Shown here: positions 51,781 to 60,905 of the stretch, piece after piece | Numbering within the stretch: the stretch's first letter is position 1 | How the letters are laid out: the number at the start of each line of letters is the position of its first letter | From: Gammaproteobacteria bacterium | Lineage (GTDB): Bacteria; Pseudomonadota; Gammaproteobacteria; Pseudomonadales; Pseudohongiellaceae | Length of the DNA: 64,000 bases | Direction: 5' to 3' | NCBI GenBank assembly: GCA_012960305.1 | Contig: DUBM01000020.1 | Location: 354,657-418,656 of the forward strand | Position numbers and translations under genes: made by a program | Notes under the pieces: model-generated | Databases searched by the model: none | What the model saw: only the letters and a program-made list of their open reading frames with translations | Told to the model about the DNA's origin: nothing

Positions 51781-53025
51781 TTGATCATTAATTTTCGACA
51801 TGCAATAGCTTCACTTGGGCCTGGGCTTCTCTATGCAGCAGTTGCCGTTGGTGTATCCCATTTAGTGCAGGCCACTAGAGCAGGCGCTGATTATGGGTTA
51901 AGTATGCTACTTGTGGTGATATTTGCCTGTGTTATGAAATACCCTAGTCTTCGCTTTGGTGGGGAATACGCTGCAGCAACAGGGAAAAACCTTGTTACAA
52001 ACTACCGAGAAAGGGGCTGGGTAATATTCACTCTTTTTTCAGTTAGTCAACTATTTAGTATGGTATTTATAATTGCTGCAGTTTCTCTTTTCACTTCAGG
52101 ATTAATGCAAGTTGCAATCGACTTTCAGACCAGCCCTGTCATGGGCGTTGCGGTCCTTTTAATTCTTGTTAGCGTGCTGTTGACGACTAGCCAATATAAA
52201 GCTCTGGAGCGAGTGATAAAAATTGTAGTTTTTGGTTTTACGCTTCTAACCACATTTTGTATGTTGTTAGTTATTGGTCGACTTGATTTGTCATTGTCTG
52301 CTTTTTCTCTACCTCCCTTCGATATACCAACAATTATATTTATTGTTGCATTGATAGGCTTCATGCCTTCGCCATCAGATGCTTCTGTTCTCCAGTCGCT
52401 GTGGACTGTAGCAAGAGCAAACGAATTGGGACAAAGAGCGTCCAAAGAAGAGTCACGCCTTGACTTTAACGTTGGCTACCTCACAAGCTGTGTGTTAGCT
52501 ATCTTCTTTCTTTTTTTGGGTACGGCCGTTCTTTACGGTGGTGATATAGAGATGCCAACGGACAATGTCGGGTTCGCTAGAAGATTGCTTGAGGTATACA
52601 CATCGCTAATTGGAGATTGGAGTTTCTACGTTATCGCCATTACTGCTTTGCTTGTGATGCTATCCACGACTTTGACTGTAACGGACGGCATGACCAGAAT
52701 GGCAATAGCTATAGGTGCAGAAACAGTGCCTAATAAAAACTGGAGCAGTAAGTCCAGGTACAGCATAGTGTTAGCGCTTTTATGCTGCTCTGCTCTGTTG
52801 GTGATTCAGGCAGTGCTAAGTTCCTTTACACGCTTTATGGACATGACATCGGTAATAGTATTTTTGATAGGTCCTTTTCTTGCGCTATTGAACCATAAAG
52901 CAATATTTAGCAATGAAGTCGAAAAAGATAATCAACCTGGGGTAATAATACGAGCTTGGAGCATAATTAGTATTATTAGTCTTTTTGCACTGATGGCGGT
53001 TTACATTTATTCCCGGCTCGTATGA
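51781..53025 (+). CDS. Nramp-related transporter with altered metal site
   Basis: A 414-aa inner-membrane protein with ~11 hydrophobic segments. Helix 1 (LGPGLLYAAVAVGVSHLVQA, then TRAGADYG) aligns with Nramp/MntH, but the metal-binding DPGN is replaced by GVSH, and the helix 6 MPHN by MPSPSD. It therefore probably does not carry Mn2+ or Fe2+ like MntH; an organic or other substrate is possible. TTG start with AGGA 9 nt upstream. Divergent from hpaH-hpaI, so an uptake role for the pathway is plausible. Confidence 0.78.
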   Translation: MIINFRHAIASLGPGLLYAAVAVGVSHLVQATRAGADYGLSMLLVVIFACVMKYPSLRFGGEYAAATGKNLVTNYRERGWVIFTLFSVSQLFSMVFIIAAVSLFTSGLMQVAIDFQTSPVMGVAVLLILVSVLLTTSQYKALERVIKIVVFGFTLLTTFCMLLVIGRLDLSLSAFSLPPFDIPTIIFIVALIGFMPSPSDASVLQSLWTVARANELGQRASKEESRLDFNVGYLTSCVLAIFFLFLGTAVLYGGDIEMPTDNVGFARRLLEVYTSLIGDWSFYVIAITALLVMLSTTLTVTDGMTRMAIAIGAETVPNKNWSSKSRYSIVLALLCCSALLVIQAVLSSFTRFMDMTSVIVFLIGPFLALLNHKAIFSNEVEKDNQPGVIIRAWSIISIISLFALMAVYIYSRLV

Positions 53026-53104
53026 AACGCTGCACTTCTATTACAAAGGTCTTCGAGTTCTTAACCCAGATTTAAAGTTATTGGCAATTTACTAATAGAC
53101 CAAC

Positions 53105-53142
53105 TGCATTTTGCCGGCTGCTTCGCCGCACTCTAAAATGCA
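53105..53142. terminator. Nested hairpin between convergent transporter and cytochrome genes
   Basis: TGCATTTT (53105-53112) pairs perfectly with AAAATGCA (53135-53142), enclosing a GC stem CGGC (53115-53118) / GCCG (53125-53128). With A/T-rich flanks it could end transcription from both sides. It lies 80 nt after the transporter and 60 nt after the cytochrome gene end. Confidence 0.45.
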
Positions 53143-53202
53143 AAGTCTTTTAGAAAAGCTGGCTAGTTCCTTCTATCATTGTATTAACCTAAATGATTTC
53201 AT

Positions 53203-53853
53203 CTAATTTTTCCCCAGTGTGTTTATGTGACTCACTACATTGTTAATTGAATCTTCATCTGCCAGAATTTGAGCCATCGGCATCATTTGCTGACCATAAT
53301 TATCCAAAGACTCGCTGCCACGCCAACCTTTCTTGAAGTTTTTAAGCTGTGTTACCAGATACCAATCATTTTGTCCGCGAAGTGCAGGTGCTCCCAACAT
53401 CTCATTACCTTGAGCCTCGTCTCCATGACACGTAGCACACTGTGAATAGAGTTGCTTACCCACAGCACTATCGCCTTCAATGGTCACCTGTGCTGGGATA
53501 TAATTCCAATCTCCCACCCACTCAACGACATCGGCAATCCCTTCATCCGTTAACTGGACAGCCATAGGCCGCATCGCCATACCTTCAATATCTTTTAGAT
53601 GGGCCCCACGAATTCCAGTTCTAAAGTTCTCTAATTGACGTTTCAAATACCAGGGCTCCATGCCCGCTAACCTTGGCGCTTGTACGCCAAAGTTACCCCT
53701 GCCGTCAGCACCATGGCAAGTAGTGCAATAGCGATCATCATAGGGCTCTCTTTCTTCTTCTCCTTGCAACTGAAATGGTAGCCAACAGAGAATTGTGAGC
53801 ATCGCACCGATTAGCTTTTTTCCGTTCACTTTGTTTTCCCCATAAAGGGTCAT
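53203..53853 (-). CDS. Diheme cytochrome c (c4-like)
   Basis: A 216-aa exported cytochrome with a hydrophobic signal segment (KKLIGAMLTILCWLPFQLQG) and two heme-binding sites: CTTCH (43-47) and CATCH (139-143). The two halves repeat PRLAGMEPWYLKRQLENF / PALRGQNDWYLVTQLKNF, and each has Met-rich ligands (MAMRPM; MMPMAQ), the c4 pattern. It starts 29 nt after the amine oxidase stop on the same strand, so it is likely the electron acceptor of that flavoenzyme. Confidence 0.93.
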   Translation of the reverse strand: MTLYGENKVNGKKLIGAMLTILCWLPFQLQGEEEREPYDDRYCTTCHGADGRGNFGVQAPRLAGMEPWYLKRQLENFRTGIRGAHLKDIEGMAMRPMAVQLTDEGIADVVEWVGDWNYIPAQVTIEGDSAVGKQLYSQCATCHGDEAQGNEMLGAPALRGQNDWYLVTQLKNFKKGWRGSESLDNYGQQMMPMAQILADEDSINNVVSHINTLGKN

Positions 53854-53882
53854 GTATCTTTTATTGATAATACAGATTTCCC

Positions 53883-55460
53883 CTATCCTAATTCGGTTCG
53901 AACTCGCTGATCAAGATCTTCCAAAGCCCAATGAGCAGACCGGATTGCACTCTCCATCCAGGCCACATTTACGGTAATTTGGTCACCTATAATATAGTGT
54001 CGACCATGAACTGGTGCCTGAAGCGTGTCGAACATAAGTTTTTCTTCCTGAGTCCAAGTACCAAAACTTCGATTCCAACTTGCAGCACAACCGAGCATAT
54101 GATTAATTCGATGCCAAGCTATTGTGACTGGTTTTTCAACTAAGTTACGGTAATTAGGATGTACTTTCTCCCCATCCTTAATGTGAGCTTCAATCCGCTC
54201 CTGTTGTGACATATTTGTGTGGTACAAACCTCCACGGAAATTATAAGCCCCAAGAAGAATACCTTTATTTTGATGCATGCCATGTGAAGGATACCAAATG
54301 CCGGTACTCCGATTGTTCGTCTTAGTGATTCCTCCATAAATGCCATCTTTTTCCCAAAACCTTTCTTTTGCTTGAAAGGCTGCTTTATACGCATCTCCTC
54401 TTCGCACATACTTCAGGGCTTTTACATAGTCACCTGGAAAATTATGCTCTAATCCGGTAATCAAATGTGTAGGAATACAACTAAAACAGTAATCAACTTT
54501 TAAGGCATGTCTAGTCCCATCTTGGTCGTATGCTATTTCCACACCATCATTACTTACATTTATAGCTGAGACCATTGCATGGTATTTTACCTGCTCCCCG
54601 ATCTTCCTAAGAAAACCGGCGGTTATGTTATCCATGCCACCTTTAGCTTGAAGTAAACTAGGCCCATGATCCCCTTCATAAGCTGTAAATATCTGATTAC
54701 CTAATTGGGTTTGTAAAAGGTCACGAAACGCGATGATATCTTTCTGCACTCCATGAGCAATATATCCGCCAGTCTTGTAACCACTTCGGGAGCTTCCCGT
54801 ATAAAGATCACCTTCTTTCAAATCTCCGAACGAGCGGATAATACCGAGCAGGTTTTCGGCTTCTTGCTCAGTGAACGGTTTATCCATTTCTTGTTCAGAC
54901 ATCGATTTGGCTAGCATCTCACCAAGAAAGCCACGAATATTTGTCTTATAGTCATTTACACGGATCGGCTTACCATCAAGTAAGGCATCATCTTGAAAGT
55001 AGGCATTATTATTTTCTCCTACGAAAACTTCGAGCTCGACACCTAGCTCTTTGCAATACGATAGTAAATTATGGTGAAAACCTGGGATGCGCGCAGCACC
55101 ACCGTTAAAGTATAAATGCGGATCTTCGTCAAATTCACAGTATTGTCTATTACCAATTTCATCGATGAGATCCCCATGACGAACTGTAAATATTCTTCCT
55201 CCACATCTGTGAGAAGCTTCTAAAATCGTGCAGTCGTATCCACGCTTACTCAGCTCATACGCAACCGTTAAACCAGACAGTCCGCCACCAAGAATGGCCA
55301 CTTTTTTGTTGTTTGATCCAAGGGCAAGAAGATCGAGAGGTTTCGCGATACTAGCCGCAGGCAAAAGCCCTAGCGCCGCGCCTGCTTTAAGTGCCGCCGA
55401 AGCCCCCCCAGTTGATCCTAATAAGTTAAGGAATTCGCGACGGGTTACTAACTTATTCAT
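53883..55460 (-). CDS. Tat-exported flavin monoamine oxidase/dehydrogenase
   Basis: A 525-aa FAD enzyme of the amine oxidase (MAO/LAO) family. The N-terminus is a twin-arginine signal (TRREFLNLLG with RR at 7-8, then AALGLLPAASIA). FAD-binding KVAILGGGLSGLTVAYELSK (53-72), EASHRCGGRIFTV and the C-terminal GDQITVNVAWMESAIRSAHW are family-typical. With a diheme cytochrome c encoded just downstream, it likely works as a periplasmic dehydrogenase passing electrons to cytochrome c, as NicA2/CycN do in nicotine breakdown. Substrate unknown; an aromatic amine is suggested by the hpa genes nearby. Confidence 0.88.
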   Translation of the reverse strand: MNKLVTRREFLNLLGSTGGASAALKAGAALGLLPAASIAKPLDLLALGSNNKKVAILGGGLSGLTVAYELSKRGYDCTILEASHRCGGRIFTVRHGDLIDEIGNRQYCEFDEDPHLYFNGGAARIPGFHHNLLSYCKELGVELEVFVGENNNAYFQDDALLDGKPIRVNDYKTNIRGFLGEMLAKSMSEQEMDKPFTEQEAENLLGIIRSFGDLKEGDLYTGSSRSGYKTGGYIAHGVQKDIIAFRDLLQTQLGNQIFTAYEGDHGPSLLQAKGGMDNITAGFLRKIGEQVKYHAMVSAINVSNDGVEIAYDQDGTRHALKVDYCFSCIPTHLITGLEHNFPGDYVKALKYVRRGDAYKAAFQAKERFWEKDGIYGGITKTNNRSTGIWYPSHGMHQNKGILLGAYNFRGGLYHTNMSQQERIEAHIKDGEKVHPNYRNLVEKPVTIAWHRINHMLGCAASWNRSFGTWTQEEKLMFDTLQAPVHGRHYIIGDQITVNVAWMESAIRSAHWALEDLDQRVRTELG

Positions 55461-55770
55461 TAAATATTCTCAAAGTCATTAAGTACAAGCATTTGATGCT
55501 ATTTCGGATATAGGTTCAAGCCTTTCATCTGGAATTAAAGTTGCGAGCATTCCCCGCGTCGAGGAAGGTTACATCTATTTATTCAGTTTTTCGGTCGGCC
55601 ACCATTGATCCTTGTTGAATAACTATGCAAATTCTTACCTACAGTGGTTGGGGAATTACGAGGGTTTGATGCCCAAGGCGGCCCCGAGAAATAATGCATT
55701 TAAAGGTCTTTCCACTTCCATTAATTGTTATAGTACCAAGCTAAATACTCAAAGTATGGAGGTTATAAAT
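55461..55770. promoter_or_regulatory. Divergent control region, amine oxidase / beta-propeller genes
   Basis: 310 nt between the divergent amine-oxidase and propeller genes. The propeller start is fixed by GGAGGT at 55758-55763, 7 nt before the ATG at 55771. A plus frame is open from 55612 but its extra 53 residues are not protein-like. No operator recognised. Confidence 0.4.
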
Positions 55771-56868
55771 ATGCGTAAGCATCTTCTCTTATTAATTACT
55801 GGATATTTGGTCTTAACTGCTTCGTTACAAGCACAAGCCCAGGGAGAGCTTAAACGCTATCTCTATCTTAGTACTCCCGATGCGGCCCAAGAGCAAGGAC
55901 AGGCTGAGGGCTCGGGTATTCTGATTTTCGACATCGACGACGGTCATAAGTTAGTGCGCAGGGTTGATATCCCTGAATTTGCAGAAGGGCTTCGAGGTTT
56001 TGCGGCCAACAAAAATACTCACAGCGCATATTTCTCAACGCAGGGACCTGGCATCGGAGCTTTTGACCTGGAGACGGAGGAGATTACTTGGCAAAAGAAA
56101 TATGAATTTGGTAGTGATCGATCTTCCGTAACCTTGGGCGGTGACAAAGTGTATGTACCCACTGGCTGGTGGGTTGAAGGTGATGACAGTGGCTTATTGG
56201 TACTTAATGGTGACGATGGCAGCATGATCAAACATGTCTCTATCGGTAACCGAGCGCACAATAGTTTAGTAAGTGTAGATGGTCGCTATGTTTACCTTGG
56301 CACTTCTAGAATGCTGACGATGCTCGATACTAAGGATGAAACGATAGTCGCCCAAATTGTTGGAGTTGGAGAGAACGGTGGTTTAGGAGTTTTCCCCTAT
56401 ACAGTAAATAGTACCAATACTATTGCCTATGTGAGCTTAGGCAGTCATATTGGTTTCGACGTAGTAGATCTGCGAGAAGAAAAAATACTGCATCACGTAT
56501 TGGTGGAAGCTGAATCAACTGAAGAGCGCACCCATGGTGCCGCCCTTTTGCCCGATGAGTCAGAGCTTTGGATCAGTGATCAAGAAGGGCGCAGGCTTTT
56601 TATCTTCGATAATACGCAAATGCCACCTGTGCAAACCGGTCGTCTAGACTTAACCCAGGGTGGGCATGGGTGGGTGACTTTTAGTCTTGATGGTCAATAT
56701 GCCTGGACTCATACTCCTGATGTTTTCGATACTAGAACGAAAGAGCGCGTCGCGATACTGAGGGATGAAAACGGAAAGCCTGTTAGTGGCTCCAAATACA
56801 TCGAAGTGCATTTTCGTGATGACAAAGTAGTGGAAGTAGGAAATGAATTTGGATTAGGGCGTCGCTAA
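55771..56868 (+). CDS. Exported YVTN-type beta-propeller protein
   Basis: A 365-aa protein with a signal peptide (MRKHLLLLITGYLVLTASLQ, then AQAQG) and about seven beta-propeller blades with repeats such as LVVLN/LLVLNGDDGSMIKHV, YVYLGTSRMLTMLDTKDETI and ELWISDQEGRRLFIFDNTQM. This architecture occurs in the beta subunit of quinohemoprotein amine dehydrogenase and in YncE-like proteins. Divergent from the Tat amine oxidase, so an amine-oxidation accessory role is possible but unproven. No catalytic residues seen. Confidence 0.8.
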   Translation: MRKHLLLLITGYLVLTASLQAQAQGELKRYLYLSTPDAAQEQGQAEGSGILIFDIDDGHKLVRRVDIPEFAEGLRGFAANKNTHSAYFSTQGPGIGAFDLETEEITWQKKYEFGSDRSSVTLGGDKVYVPTGWWVEGDDSGLLVLNGDDGSMIKHVSIGNRAHNSLVSVDGRYVYLGTSRMLTMLDTKDETIVAQIVGVGENGGLGVFPYTVNSTNTIAYVSLGSHIGFDVVDLREEKILHHVLVEAESTEERTHGAALLPDESELWISDQEGRRLFIFDNTQMPPVQTGRLDLTQGGHGWVTFSLDGQYAWTHTPDVFDTRTKERVAILRDENGKPVSGSKYIEVHFRDDKVVEVGNEFGLGRR

Positions 56869-56976
56869 GTTTATAGGCTAAATTCAGCCGATCAGTTATA
56901 TCAGAGCACTGCGAACTTCTATCAAGATGTTTTGCTCAGATTACCCTGACGACTTAACTTTTGATGGAGCAGTTAC

Positions 56977-58050
56977 ATGAGAAAAGCAGAATTACTGGTC
57001 ATAGGGTTTATTTTGTTTGTCCTCGAACCTTTGGCATTGTCGGCGCAGGAAGAGCAATACCCTCTTATTCTGATTCCAACGGACGAAAGTGACTATAGTT
57101 ACCCCCAGGGTTATCAGACCCCCTGGGACCGTGTGGAAATTAAGGTAACGGAGAAATTTTCACCGAACCTCGTCACTCTGCATGGCTCGGCTCAGCTTGA
57201 TCGCGCCCACCCGGATGGATCTGGTGGCAGGGTAATGGTGCTGTTCGGCCCCGATGGTGTTTTGATGGTGGACACCCAAAACCGGCAAGTGGCTGAAAAA
57301 ACGTTCGCTGCTATTCGTACTTTTACTAATGAGCCAATTAAAGTAGTCGTGAATTCCCATATTCATAGTGACCACACCGGCGCTAATGACTTTTTTGGTA
57401 AGCAAGGCGCAATGATTTTTGCTCAAGAAAACCTGCGGCTCGACATGATCAATCCGCTGCGACCCGACGGTCGGCCAGCTCCTCAGCAAGATCGGGCAGG
57501 CGTCCCTGTCGTCACCTACGATTGGGACCCCGCAGCGCCTGGTAAGCCCGCGGTTACTCTAAATATGAATGGTGAAACCATAGATTTCATACCAGTTATG
57601 CCATCTCATACCGCAGGCGATACCATCGTGCGCTTTCGGAAAGCCAACGTAATCTATATTGAAGACTTCTATCGTAATTATGGTTTCCCCTTTGCTGCCC
57701 AAACAAGCGGTGGCTCTATCAAAGGCATTATCGAAGCGATAGATCTATTTCGAGAAATAGCCGATGAAGCTACTTGGCTAGTTCCAGGCCATGGAACATT
57801 GATTCGCCGCGATGACCTAATTCCCTATCGTGACATGCTAGCCGATATCGTAGATAAGGTTTCAGTTCTGCGGACCCAAGGCAGTTCACTAGAACAAGTG
57901 CTGGCCACAGATTTGACTGCACCTTATGAACAATCCACTCGCGGTGCAACGCAACAGAATAGAGATCGATTTATTAGAGCTGTCTACGACGAGGTAGAAG
58001 ATTTTCCACCAATTGTGAACGGTCGCAGAGCAATGCCAATCCGTCGCTAA
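56977..58050 (+). CDS. Exported metallo-beta-lactamase-fold hydrolase
   Basis: A 357-aa MBL-fold protein with a signal peptide (MRKAELLVIGFILFVLEPLA, then LSAQ). The zinc motif HIHSDH is at 128-133 (VVNSHIHSDHTGANDFF), with PSHTAGDT and VPGHGT supplying further ligands. Such proteins hydrolyse lactones, thioesters or other esters; the substrate is unknown. It follows the propeller gene after 108 nt and has GGAG 7 nt before the ATG, so the two may be co-transcribed. No beta-lactamase function should be assumed. Confidence 0.87.
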   Translation: MRKAELLVIGFILFVLEPLALSAQEEQYPLILIPTDESDYSYPQGYQTPWDRVEIKVTEKFSPNLVTLHGSAQLDRAHPDGSGGRVMVLFGPDGVLMVDTQNRQVAEKTFAAIRTFTNEPIKVVVNSHIHSDHTGANDFFGKQGAMIFAQENLRLDMINPLRPDGRPAPQQDRAGVPVVTYDWDPAAPGKPAVTLNMNGETIDFIPVMPSHTAGDTIVRFRKANVIYIEDFYRNYGFPFAAQTSGGSIKGIIEAIDLFREIADEATWLVPGHGTLIRRDDLIPYRDMLADIVDKVSVLRTQGSSLEQVLATDLTAPYEQSTRGATQQNRDRFIRAVYDEVEDFPPIVNGRRAMPIRR

Positions 58051-58185
58051 AGTTTATTACTTAGCAACGCGTGCCAATAGAGTGAACAATTAAACCGATT
58101 TCGGATCAAGAAAGTAACCATTTCGACGTGTCTCTTGGTACTAAAACTAGTATCTTTCGAATATAAAACTGAGGAGACTAAGAAA

Positions 58186-58488
58186 ATGTCTAAAGGTTAT
58201 TGGATTAATCACGTTGAAGAAATTATCAATCAAGAAGCCTTTAATAGATACGTTGTAAAATAGAACGCTCTTATTGAGCGTGGCGAGGCAAAAATGATTG
58301 CTATAGGCCGTGTTGCAAAAACTCAAATCGGTGAGAAGGAAATGCAATTCGCAGCAGTAGCCGAATTTGAGACATTTGAAAAGGCGATGTCTTTTAAAAG
58401 CCATCCAGATTATGTTGATGCACTTGATGAGCTTGGAGATGACGAAACCATGTCAGTAAAAAGAACAAGTTGTGTTGTGAGTGGCTAA
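58186..58488 (+). pseudogene. DUF1330 family gene interrupted by in-frame TAG
   Basis: From the ATG at 58186 (GAGGAG at 58171-58176 upstream) the frame reads MSKGYWINHVEEIINQEAFN then RYVVK, then a TAG at 58261-58263, and continues in the same frame without any shift to a TAA at 58488 (NALIERGEAKMIAIGRVAKT and so on). Without the TAG the product would be a normal ~100-aa DUF1330 (dimeric alpha/beta barrel) protein. The intact remainder suggests a very recent nonsense mutation, readthrough or a sequence error. Function of the family is unknown. Confidence 0.8.
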
Positions 58489-58708
58489 CCACCCACACAC
58501 GTTCTTAAGCGGAGCTTTCGGGCCTCTAAATGTCACCGCTTCAATTAACAAGACAAACTCAGTACTTCAACCTCTTAAATTCATTCGGCTAAAATCAACA
58601 TAAATAAATCCGAAAATAAAGATCTAATCGGATGGCTCTAACGTATTACTGCCCAGGGAATGGCGTTTTTCTTCATCATATAAATTTTAATCCCACTGGA
58701 GATCTATC

Positions 58709-59062
58709 ATGTTGAAAATTAGTCTAACTTCCATAGTAATTACTTTGGCTGCTTGTGCGTCCCCGGCGCAATCGAATGTTAATGGCAACTGGAATTTTTC
58801 CATGAACAGTCCATTTGGTGAAATAAGCGCCAATGTGGAAATCCTCGCAGACGGAGAATCGCTTACCGGTGAGTTCGACATGGGCGGTGGGCGCAAGTGG
58901 GCAATAGAGCAAGGTTCTATGAGCGAAAACCAAATTGCCTTCAATATAAACCGCGATGGTACATCCATGACTTATGAAATGACTGGTACACTAGAAGGGA
59001 ATTTTATTGCAGGTATCGCTTCAGCGATGGGGACTGAAGTGGAGTGGTCTATGAGCAAATAA
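58709..59062 (+). CDS. Small lipoprotein with beta-rich domain
   Basis: A 117-aa protein with a lipoprotein signal peptide (MLKISLTSIVITLAACASPA; Cys in LAAC). The mature part alternates hydrophobic and polar residues with Gly (NGNWNFSMNSPFGEISANVE; DMGGGRKWAIEQGSMSENQI), suggesting a small beta barrel. Similar beta-rich domains occur in many marine genomes without known role. Alone on plus. Confidence 0.68.
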   Translation: MLKISLTSIVITLAACASPAQSNVNGNWNFSMNSPFGEISANVEILADGESLTGEFDMGGGRKWAIEQGSMSENQIAFNINRDGTSMTYEMTGTLEGNFIAGIASAMGTEVEWSMSK

Positions 59063-59461
59063 TACAAATCATTTGCCATTCAAAGCCACCAACTTCTTAT
59101 TTACCCGCGAAGCGCCAACGGTCACGCGGCACCCTTCTCGTAAATACTTACTAGTATCTTCTAGCTATGGGTCGCATGAGCAGATTCCTTCCCTGGTCAC
59201 TTCGCATCCCCCATCTTCGACAATTTTTTAAGTATTTGACTACCCTGCCCTATCATTCTGATTGAATTAATATTAAATATAGGTATGTAGAATCCTCAAA
59301 GAATGGGTATAGAACATTCCAATTTTGCCCGTAAAAGTGATACATTTAGCTCCTACTTGAGATACATTGATAACTTAGATGCTGGACGACAGGAAGAAGG
59401 CGGAAAGGCCTGCCAACCAGTCATAGATGCATAATCAGTCACCTAAACGAAGGACGGAACC
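59063..59461. other. Intergenic region before the copper monooxygenase gene
   Basis: 399 nt without a supported gene. It must hold the promoter of the following gene; AAGGAC/CGGA lie 5-12 nt before its ATG. Nothing else is evident. Confidence 0.4.
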
Positions 59462-60862
59462 ATGAAATATTCCAGTCAAATTCTTTTGCCAGTCCTATTA
59501 GCATTGTTGGCTCTTCCAGCCTTCTCCTATGGCCAATCCAACGAAATTACCTTTCACAAAGATATCGAACCAATCTTGCAGCGCAGCTGCCAGAACTGCC
59601 ACCGGATTGGTGGCGGCGGCCCAATGCCGTTGGTGACTTACGATGAAGTCGCACCCTTCGCCGGACTGATTGAATTCAAGACAAGCCTGCGAGACCGGGC
59701 TGGTGCCATGCCGCCATGGTATGTAGAGAAGAATATCGGCATTCAGAGCTTCAAGAATGACACTTCCCTTAGCGATGAGGAAATTGCTGCCATATCGACT
59801 TGGGCTAGAAGCGGCACTCCCAAGGGGGATTCTACGGACGCACCGGAGCCCTTGGCTTTCGATGACAGCATCAAATGGAAAGCCGGTAAACCAGACCTAG
59901 TCGTCAAACTTCCTGAAATTACCAAGCTAGCTGGAACCCCTGACTGGTGGGGCGAATTGGAGACCGTACCAACCGGAATGACCGAAGATCGCTATATCAA
60001 GTCTGTAGAGGTGGTCGAGGTTAACGACGTCGATATGACCCAACTTGCCGGGACCGTTGGCGGGCGCTACATATTCCATCACATGCTCTGGTTTACCGCA
60101 AAATTGGATGAAGAAGGAAATCCGCAACGCGGAATATTCAGTAATCCATGGCCAGTGCATGAAGTCGGACGTAACGCCGATATTTTCGACGCCAATACCG
60201 GCCGTCTTTTAGAAGCAGGGTCTGCCATAGTTTCTGACTCGATTCATTTACACTCAAACGGCAGAGATACCACCGGTCACCTTGAGATTGGGTTTACTTT
60301 CCACGACAAGGACTTTGAGCCCAAGTATAGAGATTCGATTAATTTTACCGGCAATGGAGTAGATATAAGCATTGTGCCGAATCAGACAGATCAGGAACTT
60401 CATGCATACAGTATTCTTGAGTCCCATACCAAAATCGTCTCTTTCGAACCTCACCTTCACGCCCCTGGATCTAGAATGTGCCTAGAGGCGATCTGGGGTC
60501 ATCAAGTCGAGACCTTGTCCTGCGTAGGCTACGACCACAACTGGGTACGAACCTATCAATTTCAAGATTCGGCGGCACCACTACTACCCAAAGGCACTAT
60601 CCTTCACATCACTGGTTATATGAATAATACGGATACTAATATAAACATTCCTGATCCGCGCAACTGGCAGGGATCTGGTAACCGTTCTACCCAGAATATG
60701 TTTCTCGATCTCGGCATTCGGGTTTCCATGAATCAAGAACAATTCTTAGAAGCCATGGAGGAGAGGCAACAAATTCTCAATTTAGGCCCTAACGATCACG
60801 TAGTAGGATGTCCACTCTGCACGGCAACTCTTGTGTCACCAGTTACCGACGCTGACGATTAG
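59462..60862 (+). CDS. Cytochrome c / PHM-type copper monooxygenase fusion
   Basis: A 466-aa exported protein (signal peptide MKYSSQILLPVLLALLALPA). Residues 30-120 are a cytochrome c domain with heme site CQNCH (43-47). The rest resembles the peptidylglycine alpha-hydroxylating/dopamine beta-monooxygenase core: HHMLWF (206-211, like HHMLLF of PHM, CuH site), SIHLHSNG (262-264) and EPHLHAPGSRM (331-339, HxH plus Met, CuM site). The heme may replace ascorbate as electron source. Substrate unknown. Next gene starts 43 nt downstream. Confidence 0.82.
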   Translation: MKYSSQILLPVLLALLALPAFSYGQSNEITFHKDIEPILQRSCQNCHRIGGGGPMPLVTYDEVAPFAGLIEFKTSLRDRAGAMPPWYVEKNIGIQSFKNDTSLSDEEIAAISTWARSGTPKGDSTDAPEPLAFDDSIKWKAGKPDLVVKLPEITKLAGTPDWWGELETVPTGMTEDRYIKSVEVVEVNDVDMTQLAGTVGGRYIFHHMLWFTAKLDEEGNPQRGIFSNPWPVHEVGRNADIFDANTGRLLEAGSAIVSDSIHLHSNGRDTTGHLEIGFTFHDKDFEPKYRDSINFTGNGVDISIVPNQTDQELHAYSILESHTKIVSFEPHLHAPGSRMCLEAIWGHQVETLSCVGYDHNWVRTYQFQDSAAPLLPKGTILHITGYMNNTDTNINIPDPRNWQGSGNRSTQNMFLDLGIRVSMNQEQFLEAMEERQQILNLGPNDHVVGCPLCTATLVSPVTDADD

Positions 60863-60905
60863 GCCTCATAGAGTAGAAAAAATAATTGAGGACGTGGATA
60901 CGATT

